Part shown: positions 46,185 to 53,389 of the stretch, piece by piece
Position numbering within the stretch: the stretch's first letter is position 1
How the letters are laid out: the number at the start of each line of letters is the position of its first letter
NCBI GenBank assembly: GCA_944376905.1
Contig: CALWEA010000005.1
Location: forward strand, 25,943-89,942
Source: an uncultured Clostridia bacterium
GTDB taxonomy: Bacteria > Bacillota > Clostridia > Christensenellales > UBA1242
Direction of reading: 5' to 3'
Length of the DNA: 64,000 nucleotides
Made by a program: the position numbers and the translations under genes
Notes under the pieces: model-generated
Seen by the model: only the letters and a program-made list of their open reading frames with translations
The model's database searches: none
What the model was told of the DNA's origin: nothing

Positions 46185-47039
46185 ATGAGTGTTTTGTTTT
46201 GTGATTCAAATAGTGAGTTATGGTATACAAGAGCAGATGAGTTAGGGTTAAAAGTTATTGGTATGCCTTATAATATAGATGACGATGATGAAAAGGACTA
46301 CGATTTAGGAAGAAATACAGATTTTGATGATTTTTACAATAGAATAAAGGCAGGAAGTGTTGCAAAAACAAGTGCCCTTAACGTCCAAAATTATATAGAT
46401 TATTTTGAACCAGTTTTAGCATCTGGACAAGATGTTTTATATATTCATTTTTCACATAATATGAGTGGAACATTTGAATATATGAAACAAGCAATTGAGA
46501 TATTAAAAGAAAAATATCCTAATCAAAATGTTAAATATGTTGACACTTTGCGTATTTCTATTGCAGAGGCATTGTTGGTTTATGAAGCAGGTAAACTTTG
46601 GAAAAACGGTGCTTCAGATGAAGAAATTATTGATTATATTGAAAAAAATCGTGAAAAGCAAAAAATTTATTTTTTAGTTGATGATTTGGGGCATTTAAAA
46701 AGGGGAGGAAGATTATCTTCAACTTCATGCTTTTTTGGAACAATGTTAAATATTAAGCCAGTTTTGAAAATGGATGAAGAAGGTAAAATAGTTAAGCATG
46801 GAGTTGCAAAAGGAAGAAAAAAGGGAATTCAACAATTATTTGAGTTTGCTAAATCAGCGGACGTTAATTATCCTATTTGCATCGCTCATGCACAAGCGGA
46901 AAATGATGCCATGGAATTAAAGTCTTTATTGGAAAAATTTTTTAACAATAAAGTTGAAGTTTGGGTTCAACCAATAGGACCAACTGTTGGAACACATTGT
47001 GGGCCTGGAACTTTGGGCGTATCATATCGTGAAAAATAA
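46185..47039 (+). CDS. DegV family protein (fatty-acid-binding fold)
   Basis: 284 residues, the usual length. DegV signatures: an N-terminal CDSNSELW near the start, GSVAKTSALNVQNYIDYFEP (ligand-pocket segment with TSA), HFSHNMSGTFEYMKQA (family SSxLSGTYxxA motif), VDDLGHLKRGGRLS (standard LxxLxKGGRIS) and GTMLNIKPVL. DegV/FakB-type proteins bind a fatty acid and may present it to a kinase; the partner kinase is not in this window. Strong ribosome site AAAGGAGAAA. It sits alone between two terminators. Confidence 0.92.
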   Translation: MSVLFCDSNSELWYTRADELGLKVIGMPYNIDDDDEKDYDLGRNTDFDDFYNRIKAGSVAKTSALNVQNYIDYFEPVLASGQDVLYIHFSHNMSGTFEYMKQAIEILKEKYPNQNVKYVDTLRISIAEALLVYEAGKLWKNGASDEEIIDYIEKNREKQKIYFLVDDLGHLKRGGRLSSTSCFFGTMLNIKPVLKMDEEGKIVKHGVAKGRKKGIQQLFEFAKSADVNYPICIAHAQAENDAMELKSLLEKFFNNKVEVWVQPIGPTVGTHCGPGTLGVSYREK

Positions 47040-47132
47040 TATATAATAATTTATAATTGTGGTTTTTAATAATTAAGAAAGTAAGCATAAAACTGAATTA
47101 ATATTTTAGTTTATAAAAATTTATAATAATTG

Positions 47133-47167
47133 AAATATAATGAATTTTTCATTATATTTTTGTGTTT
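47133..47167 (+). terminator. Terminator after the degV-family gene
   Basis: AAATATAATGA (47133-47143) pairs with TCATTATATTT (47149-47159), followed by a T-rich tract. Confidence 0.8.
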
Positions 47168-47346
47168 TTTGTGAGGAAAAAAATAGTTTGAGAAAAAATT
47201 AAAAATAAAAATTTATAAACTTTTAATGTAATAAAAATTGTATAAAAAATATTGCTTTAAAAAAATAATAATATAAAAAATATAGAAAATTTAAAAAATA
47301 TCTTATTATAATGTGACTTAATTTCTTTAAAGGAATTTTATAATAT

Positions 47347-48077
47347 ATGAATGTGGATTTAACTAAAACCGACCTTGTTAAAAGTAATTGGAGAGAAAGT
47401 GATAAAGAAAAATTTGTAAATTTAATAAAATCATTGGGTAAAGGTGAAAAAAGTGTTAAATTTGAAAAAAATATTTTAAAAACTAATTATGAATGTGTTG
47501 CTGTTTCTGCAAAAAATGTTGATAAGATTGTAAATCTAATACATAAGGGAAATTTTTTATCATTTATTGATTTATGGATAAGAGATAATTATACATGTCT
47601 ATTAATAACTGGAAAGTTAATTGCTAAAATTAAGGATTTAATATTTTTAAAGATAGACTAATGAAATATATTAGTTATGTTGATAGTTGGGGCTGTTGTG
47701 ATTGCTTAAAATTAAGTATTAACAAAAATGATGAAGAAAAATTTTTTGAATTGTCGAATGAACTTATTTTATCCCAATATCCTTTTTATAGACGCTTGGG
47801 TTTAATTATTTTGTTTAAATTCATAAATGAAAAATATATTGATAAAATATTAAAAATATGTAGTAGTTTGATAAATGAGAAAAATTATTATGTTAATATG
47901 GCGAATTCTTGGCTATTAACGGAATGTTTTATAAAACAAAGAGATAAAACATTAAATTTAATTAAAACAAAAACTTTAAATAAGTTTGTTCAAAATAAAA
48001 CAATATCAAAATGTAATGATTCTTTTAGAGTTGCAGTAGAAGATAAAAAATTATTAAAATCTTATTTCTTAGATTAA
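47347..48077 (+). pseudogene. Split AlkD-like DNA alkylation repair (HEAT-repeat) gene
   Basis: Two frames together read as one AlkD-like protein. The first, 47347-47661 (104 residues), has the N-terminal HEAT region (IKSLGKGEKSVKFEKNILKT, then VNLIHKGNFLSFIDLWIRDN and KLIAKIKD). The second, 47661-48077 (138 residues), continues with YISYVDSWGCCDCLK, RRLGLIILF and NYYVNMANSWLLTEC, as in the family's VDNWxxCD and YYVNMxxAW motifs. The stop of the first overlaps the ATG of the second (TAATG), a -1 shift, with a few residues apparently missing at the joint. AlkD proteins remove alkylated bases. Two coupled half-proteins are an alternative to a dead gene. Confidence 0.7.
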
Positions 48078-48108
48078 ATATAAAATGTAAATTTATTTTT
48101 TTTGAGTA

Positions 48109-48137
48109 TTGTAGTTGTAATAAAATTATGGTATACT
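48109..48137 (+). promoter_or_regulatory. Promoter of the DUF6273-AAA+/VWA operon
   Basis: TTGTAG (48109-48114), 17-nt spacer, and TATACT (48132-48137) with an extended TGG just before it. The ribosome site AAGGGGAG (48148-48155) precedes ATG 48162. Confidence 0.7.
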
Positions 48138-48161
48138 TGTTATATCAAGGGGAGTTAAAAT

Positions 48162-50480
48162 ATGGTAAATTTAAAAGATTATATTGTTAAAACGCTTCTG
48201 GAAAACACTGATGAAAATCAATGTATAGGTAACCCTGCATTTGATACTCAAGATTATGTGTTTTTGGAATCTTATGATGAAATTTTAAGCGATAATCAAA
48301 GAATTGTTTATCCATCGGATTATGCAGTTATGAATGGTGCCTCACTTGAGTGGGGAAAAAGAGGACCTAAGGATAGACAACCAACTTGGTATTGGCTGCG
48401 CTCGGCCTATTCTAATAAGGATCTTGTATACGAAGTTTTTTATGAAGGTTCGGTCATTAATAATGCTCCTCACTTTAAGAGTGCTGGGTTGTGTCCAGTT
48501 TTACACCTTAATCTCTTATCTGTAATCTCCGCGCGAAGTGCATCTTCGCTAGCGTTTAAAATTGAGCCATTCAAGGATAAAAGTGGCAAAGTTTTATATC
48601 ACACTATTGAATTCGGCTCTTATCCACAAGATAAAGCAAGAAATAGTAGTGAATTAGAAAAATTATATAATGCACATAGATTAACTCCAACCGGTAAAAC
48701 CTACACTGGTTATATGAAAAATGATGGAAGTTTTGAACAAAATAAAGAGTTTGAATATGGTGACAAAAAATATGTTAGAGTTATTTCAAAAAAATATGTT
48801 GGATTTGAATCTGAATATATAGATAAAACAGAAGCCTCAGAAAATGGAATTCCTATGTGGGTTGAAGTTCAACCAATCAAATGGAAAATAAAGAATTGGG
48901 ACGAACTTCCAAGGTCTATTAATCCTAATGGAAAAGGAATTGCCAAAACTATTTATGTGAAATCTGAAGAAGCACTATTGAGTGGAATTCCTTTTTATCC
49001 AGAAAATGGTAAAACACAACATACAATGTGGCAAAACAGTCCATTACGTGCGATATTTAATGGCTATGATTTACATGAAGAATTAAACAATGGCAATGGA
49101 AACAACGAATATAAATCCGATATAAATTATACCTTTAAAGGTAAAGGATTTCTACAAGAAGCCTTTGATATATCTCTTAATCTTTCTTCAAGTATGGAGC
49201 AAACAGACTCAAAAATACAAATTGAGCCACAAGTTCGCGTGTCAAGACTTAATAAATTAAATCCAGATAAAACTCCTACAGAACAACGTATAAGGATGAC
49301 AGATACCGAAATGATAAAAAATTGGATTGATGCTGGGCAATCTGTTTTGCTTCGCGGTCCTTCTGGAATTGGTAAAACTGAAAGAATTAAAAAGTTGTAT
49401 CCAGATTTAATTTATATAAAACTTACAAACAATATGTTTCCTGAAAAAGTTGTTGGCTCTATGAATTTACAAACAGGACAATCTATTCCACCAGATTATG
49501 CGAAACAAGCAATTATGACATTTGCAACAGATGATGAGCGAAAACTTATTCAAGAGAACATTCAAAATCTTTATGAACTTTCAGATACTATTTATGAACG
49601 TTCCAAAACATCACAAGGCAAAGTTGTTATTATGCTTGACGAACTTTTGAATGTTAAACCTGCTGTTCAATCTCTTGTTTATACTCTTGTTTTAAATAAA
49701 TTGGTTGAAACTGGAAAAGGGCTAAAACTTCCAGCAAACACGGTTGTTGTTGCAACGGGAAATCAAAAAAAATATTCTAGTATTGCAGAAGATTTGGCGG
49801 AGCCACTTGAAAAAAGATTTGACCACATTTTAGACATGGAACCTAAAGTTGGAGAATGGCTATATGAATTTGCAATTCCAAACAAAATACATCCGTCAGT
49901 TATTGGATATATTCTTTTAAAATATCAACAAAATAGGCGAAGTGAACAAATAGAAGATATAAAATATTTTTATGAAGAACCAGAAGAAGGTGATATTTTT
50001 CTTGATAAAAATGGTTGTCGTGGAAGAACAAATGACCCTCGTGGGTGGGAGTCTATTTCAAGAACTCTTTATGCTTTTGAAGAAGATTTAAAAAACGGAA
50101 AATTTATTGGGAAAGATGTTGAAGAATTGCTTAAAATATCAATCAAAACTAAACTTCGAGAAGAATGGGCTGAAGGATTTTTTGACTTCTATAATAATCC
50201 AACATTATCAGTTGAGGAAATTGTTGAAAAGCGATACACTCAAGCAGACCTTCCAAGAAATATTAACGAAAAATTTGCAACGATGACTGGGCTTTTAAAT
50301 GCTTCACCAGACCAAGTTGGAGTTTGTCGAGAATTTATACGCAAACATTGTAATCCAGAATATTTGTCGGTTTATGATATGTGTTGGGCAGGAAACGATG
50401 AACAGCGTATAGAAAAAATTGCAGAATTACAAGAAATATCTGCAATGAAACATGAAGACGAAAGGGAGTTGGTGAAATGA
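48162..50480 (+). CDS. Permuted DUF6273/C-type-lectin-like domain fused to MoxR-type AAA+ ATPase
   Basis: 772 residues. Residues 20-118 look like the C-terminal half of a DUF6273 domain (YVFLESYDEIL, YPSDYAVMNGA, WYWLRSAYSN at 76-85, GLCPVLHLNL at 109-118). Residues about 148-345 look like the N-terminal half (EFGSYPQDKA, VQPIKWKI, WQNSPLRAIFNGYDL, GFLQEAFD), so the order is swapped. An AAA+ ATPase of MoxR type follows: Walker A GPSGIGKT (399-406), Walker B VVIMLDELLN (about 488-497), sensor VVVATGNQ (about 528-535), and an arginine LEKRFDHIL. The first domain is GC-richer than the rest and is followed by a hairpin, as in targets of diversity-generating retroelements. The gene overlaps the next by 4 nt. 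The ATPase probably remodels or loads the VWA partner (inferred). Confidence 0.8.
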   Translation: MVNLKDYIVKTLLENTDENQCIGNPAFDTQDYVFLESYDEILSDNQRIVYPSDYAVMNGASLEWGKRGPKDRQPTWYWLRSAYSNKDLVYEVFYEGSVINNAPHFKSAGLCPVLHLNLLSVISARSASSLAFKIEPFKDKSGKVLYHTIEFGSYPQDKARNSSELEKLYNAHRLTPTGKTYTGYMKNDGSFEQNKEFEYGDKKYVRVISKKYVGFESEYIDKTEASENGIPMWVEVQPIKWKIKNWDELPRSINPNGKGIAKTIYVKSEEALLSGIPFYPENGKTQHTMWQNSPLRAIFNGYDLHEELNNGNGNNEYKSDINYTFKGKGFLQEAFDISLNLSSSMEQTDSKIQIEPQVRVSRLNKLNPDKTPTEQRIRMTDTEMIKNWIDAGQSVLLRGPSGIGKTERIKKLYPDLIYIKLTNNMFPEKVVGSMNLQTGQSIPPDYAKQAIMTFATDDERKLIQENIQNLYELSDTIYERSKTSQGKVVIMLDELLNVKPAVQSLVYTLVLNKLVETGKGLKLPANTVVVATGNQKKYSSIAEDLAEPLEKRFDHILDMEPKVGEWLYEFAIPNKIHPSVIGYILLKYQQNRRSEQIEDIKYFYEEPEEGDIFLDKNGCRGRTNDPRGWESISRTLYAFEEDLKNGKFIGKDVEELLKISIKTKLREEWAEGFFDFYNNPTLSVEEIVEKRYTQADLPRNINEKFATMTGLLNASPDQVGVCREFIRKHCNPEYLSVYDMCWAGNDEQRIEKIAELQEISAMKHEDERELVK
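48387..48515 (+). other. Candidate variable repeat (VR) of a diversity-generating retroelement
   Basis: Covers WYWLRSAYSN to GLCPVLHLNL (residues 76-118). The conserved edges use rare GC-rich codons (CTG CGC TCG GCC). In the middle, positions that carry Asn in related lectin-fold targets hold varied residues. G+C is 76/180 at 48361-48540 against 52/180 at 48601-48780. No template repeat or reverse transcriptase is in the window. Confidence 0.45.
48530..48554 (+). other. GC-rich hairpin just downstream of the candidate VR
   Basis: GCGAAG (48533-48538) pairs with CTTCGC (48544-48549) around TGCAT. Three more G-C pairs form outside a 2-nt bulge (48530-48532 with 48552-48554). It lies inside the coding frame. 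Known retroelement targets carry such a hairpin after the VR; here that role is inferred. Confidence 0.55.
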
Positions 50481-50860
50481 TTAAAGAAATTATTGATTTA
50501 CAAAGAAATTCAAAAGCAACTTGTGCGATTGTAACCAATGATGATTATAGTAAATTATATCCAAGTGTGACAATGAAAGCAAATGTTAGTGATAAATTTC
50601 TATTAACAGGCGACAAACCTCCTTTTGCTGAAAAAATTGATAATAAATGTAATTTAACTAAAATTTGTTACTTTGTTATTACAGGTATTGATGAGTTGTC
50701 TGTTGAAGACCAAAATAGATATGTTGGACTTGTTAAAGACAGAGAAATGAATGGTTATTGTCTCCCTGATAATTGCATAATAGTTTTCACTGTTAAGGAT
50801 AGAATGGGACTTAAAAAAGTATCACAGGAATTATATCATTTTGCTGTTGTGGCATTTTAG
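50477..50860 (+). CDS. Half AAA+ protein (Walker B half only), operon partner
   Basis: 127 residues, overlapping the ATPase gene by 4 nt (ATGA) and 9 nt before the VWA gene, so all three are co-translated. The segment CYFVITGIDELSVEDQNRYV (64-83), followed by LPDNCIIVFTVKD, resembles the Walker B to sensor-1 part of MoxR-type AAA+ domains (hydrophobic strand, D72-E73, then a second strand). No Walker A loop is present in the preceding 60 residues, so it should not bind ATP alone. It could complete a ring with the full ATPase or act as adaptor. No named family recognised. Confidence 0.65.
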   Translation: MIKEIIDLQRNSKATCAIVTNDDYSKLYPSVTMKANVSDKFLLTGDKPPFAEKIDNKCNLTKICYFVITGIDELSVEDQNRYVGLVKDREMNGYCLPDNCIIVFTVKDRMGLKKVSQELYHFAVVAF

Positions 50861-50869
50861 GAGTGGACT

Positions 50870-52372
50870 ATGGAATATGATATAAAACTTTTAGAATATG
50901 CAAAAAGATTGATGATAGCAAAGTATCCTAGATTTGGAGAAGATATTGCTAAAACTAAATTGGAATACAAAACAGATTTGGAATTTCACGCGGCAGCAAC
51001 TGACGGAAAACATATTTATTTTGACCCAAATTATCTTGCAAGTTTGAGTGATAATGATAAATTGTTTATTATCGCACATGAACTTATGCATGTAAAATTT
51101 GAGCATATGTTTAGAATGGTGGGAAAAGATGGGCAAAAGCGCAATTTACGTATTTGGAATATTGCAACCGACGCTATAATTAATGCGAATTTAGAAAAAG
51201 ATGGATTCAAGATTAAAGAAGGATTTGTCAATATGCCAGAAGCATTGAATTATAGCGCTGAAGAATTTTATGAGAAACTGTTGCGGGAATATCTAGAAAA
51301 AAAACATCAACAGTCTGTAAATAATGATCAACAAGAACAAAATGTTGACCAACAAGGACAAAACAATCAAAATCAAAATGGACAGCAACAGCAAGATCAG
51401 AGTGGCGACGCTGGTGAACAAAGACAAGGTGAACAACGCCAAGAAAAAGGTTCTGGTAGTGGCGGACAGTTTGTTGACGACCATACTCTTTGGGAAAAAG
51501 CATTTGAAGAAAGCCAAGAACAAACAAATGTACACAACAAAAAATCTGCTCAAAATGAACAACCAAGTCAAAGGCAAACTTCTAGAAACAGCCAGTTAGA
51601 CCCAAATGCACAAATACCAGAATTTGACGAGTTTAAATATGATGAAAGAACAGAGTTTCAAGAAAATCGTCAGGAAAGACATGAGCGTGCAATGCGAAAT
51701 ATGGAAAGAATGCGAAACCAAGAATTGAAAAAATCTGAAAATGGCAATATTGAATTTGGTGAAGTTGGAGAGGCAAAACCTATTCTTGATTGGAAACTAC
51801 TGCTAAGACGAGAAGTTGAGAAAACTGAAACTATTTGGTCTCAACGTAGATCTATTGCCGAAAATAATTATGCATACAGACTTGAAGAAAATGATGTTGA
51901 AGATGAAGCAGAAACGGAAGTTATGATAGATGTTTCTGGTTCTGTGTCACTTGAAATGGTAAAGGCGTTTTTAAGGCAACTTAAACCTATTCTCAAAGAA
52001 TCTAAACTAAAAGTTGGCTGTTTTAATGAAAAATTTTGGGGAATGATTGAAATAAGGTCAAATAAAGACATTGATAACTTTAAAATTCCAGCAGAATCAC
52101 GTGGGCGTTTTGCTTGGACAGAAGATTGGGATTTGGCAGTTCGTTCGTTTAGTAAAAAACGAGAAGTAAACAAAATTGTTTTTACCGATGGTGAGCCTTG
52201 TCCGGGAACAATGCCAAAAGAAGATTTGAAAGGAACAAATGTAATTTGGCTTATATATAGCAATAGAAATTTTAATCCTTGTTGTGGAAAGGTCATTAAT
52301 GTTAACCCAAACGATTTAAAAAATATGTTAGATGTGGAAAGAAATTTTGAAATTCCTGAATTTTCTATGTAA
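50870..52372 (+). CDS. Zincin-like plus VWA domain protein (DUF2201 type)
   Basis: 500 residues. The N-terminal putative metallopeptidase domain has IIAHELMHVKFEHM, with zinc motif H70-E71-x2-H74, and IWNIATDAIINANL near 105-118, typical of the DUF2201 N-domain. A Gln/Asn-rich disordered linker spans about 145-235, then a charged helical region (ENRQERHERAMRNMERMRN). The C-terminal VWA-like domain has the metal site DVSGS (354-358) and FTDGEPCPG near 440. VWA proteins of this type work with MoxR ATPases, and the two upstream genes fit that pairing. A terminator follows at 52424. The substrate is unknown; cleavage activity is inferred from the HExxH motif. Confidence 0.85.
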   Translation: MEYDIKLLEYAKRLMIAKYPRFGEDIAKTKLEYKTDLEFHAAATDGKHIYFDPNYLASLSDNDKLFIIAHELMHVKFEHMFRMVGKDGQKRNLRIWNIATDAIINANLEKDGFKIKEGFVNMPEALNYSAEEFYEKLLREYLEKKHQQSVNNDQQEQNVDQQGQNNQNQNGQQQQDQSGDAGEQRQGEQRQEKGSGSGGQFVDDHTLWEKAFEESQEQTNVHNKKSAQNEQPSQRQTSRNSQLDPNAQIPEFDEFKYDERTEFQENRQERHERAMRNMERMRNQELKKSENGNIEFGEVGEAKPILDWKLLLRREVEKTETIWSQRRSIAENNYAYRLEENDVEDEAETEVMIDVSGSVSLEMVKAFLRQLKPILKESKLKVGCFNEKFWGMIEIRSNKDIDNFKIPAESRGRFAWTEDWDLAVRSFSKKREVNKIVFTDGEPCPGTMPKEDLKGTNVIWLIYSNRNFNPCCGKVINVNPNDLKNMLDVERNFEIPEFSM

Positions 52373-52423
52373 AATATATTAAATAAAAAAACGTAAAATT
52401 TTTTAAATTTGAAAATAATAAAA

Positions 52424-52463
52424 AAAAAGTAACTTTCTCAAAAGAGACAAGTTTCTTTTTTTA
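52424..52463 (+). terminator. Terminator after the VWA operon
   Basis: An imperfect stem AAAG-TAACTTTCTC / GAGACAAGTTTCTTT closes around AAAA, followed by TTTTTTT; one base is bulged and one pair mismatched. Confidence 0.7.
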
Positions 52464-52490
52464 TAATCAATAATAAAAATAATTTAATTT

Positions 52491-52841
52491 TACATTAATG
52501 GAACAAAAACTGAAAATGCGCGTCGATGGGTTAAAATTTCAACAATTTTTGCAAATATGTTAAGGGAATTACCTGATTCAATGTTTTCATTTGCACAAAA
52601 AACGCTTAGAAAATATTTTTCAAAATTACTAAAAAAAATAAAAATAAATGGAGCACTTTATATGTTACGTCATACTTACGCAACTAATTTACAAATATTA
52701 GGAGCGTCAGAAAAAGAGCGTCAAGTATATAAGGGGCATTATTCTAGCGTATTAACTAACGATATATATACGACATATTCGCCAGATGTTAGTGAAGAAG
52801 ATATAAGAAAAATTTACAAGAATTTATATCCATATTTTTGA
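52491..52841 (+). pseudogene. Tyrosine recombinase (phage-type integrase) remnant
   Basis: C-terminal catalytic part only. The frame is open from at least 52491 and the first ATG is 52557. It carries LRHTYATNLQILGASEKERQ, the conserved LRHTxAT box with Arg and His, then GHYSSVLTNDIYTTY, where GH and the final Tyr match the integrase box II. The N-terminal arm-binding domain and the first catalytic Arg are missing. It ends about 95 nt before the 3' end of tRNA-Lys, the classic position of an integrase left behind by an element inserted in that tRNA. Confidence 0.85.
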
Positions 52842-52884
52842 CCCCATTTTTGACCCCATTTTTTTAACAATTTTTGTTTTTTTA

Positions 52885-52925
52885 ATAAAAAATAAAAGCA
52901 CCGCAATTTTGCGAAGCCTTTATTT
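52885..52925 (-). terminator. Likely terminator of tRNA-Lys
   Basis: On the minus strand, GCTTCGC and GCGGTGC pair imperfectly (one mismatch, one G-U) around AAAATT, followed by TTTTATTTTTTATT. Confidence 0.55.
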
Positions 52926-52936
52926 ATAAGGGGTTT

Positions 52937-53012
52937 TGGTGGGTCATCGGGGGCTCGAACCCCGGACACCCTGATTAAGAGTCAGGTGCTCTGCCAACTG
53001 AGCTAATAACCC
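52937..53012 (-). tRNA. tRNA-Lys (CUU)
   Basis: Complete cloverleaf on the reverse strand: acceptor GGGTTAT with ATGACCC, D arm AGCTCAGTTGGCAGAGC, anticodon loop CTCTTAA (anticodon CUU), T arm CCGGGGTTCGAGCCCCCG, discriminator A and an encoded CCA. Confidence 0.97.
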
Positions 53013-53044
53013 AAGTTTATAAGTCATTTCAAAAATTATTTTAT

Positions 53045-53073
53045 AGTATAACAAATTAATTAAAAATTTTCAA
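53045..53073 (-). promoter_or_regulatory. Promoter of tRNA-Lys
   Basis: On the minus strand: TTGAAA (53073-53068), 17-nt spacer, TATACT (53050-53045), 32 nt upstream of the tRNA 5' end. Confidence 0.75.
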
Positions 53074-53230
53074 GTGTTTTTGTTAATTTTTTTAACTAAG
53101 CAGTTAACTTTTTTTAACTAAGTATAAATATATTCTTTTTATTATTAAGATATAAATAAACAATATATATTGAAATTATAAAATAAATAAAATTTTTTAT
53201 ATATTAATTTACAATATAGTGAATTGAGTA

Positions 53231-53270
53231 AAAAAAATAGAACGTTATATTTTTAAAGTTCTATTTTTTT
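53231..53270 (-). terminator. Terminator after phosphoketolase
   Basis: AAAAAAATAGAAC (53231-53243) pairs with GTTCTATTTTTTT (53258-53270). The arms give a U tail in either direction. It stands about 120 nt past the stop of the minus-strand xfp gene. Confidence 0.8.
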
Positions 53271-53389
53271 ACTTACATAAATAAAAAATAATTGATAATT
53301 TAATAAAATTTTAATTTAATATAAAAAGTTTAATTTCAATTTAATAATTAGATTTTTATTTTTTATTAAGTTTTTAAAAATTTTTAAAA

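Noticed and set aside
48387..48515. A template repeat or reverse transcriptase within the window
   Set aside because: I looked for a second WLRS/GLCPVL-type DNA segment and for reverse-transcriptase motifs and found none. Any such partner would lie outside.
51324..51599. Open frames overlapping the Gln-rich linker of the VWA gene on both strands
   Set aside because: Low-complexity CAA/AAC codons open other frames by chance. No start signals or family motifs.
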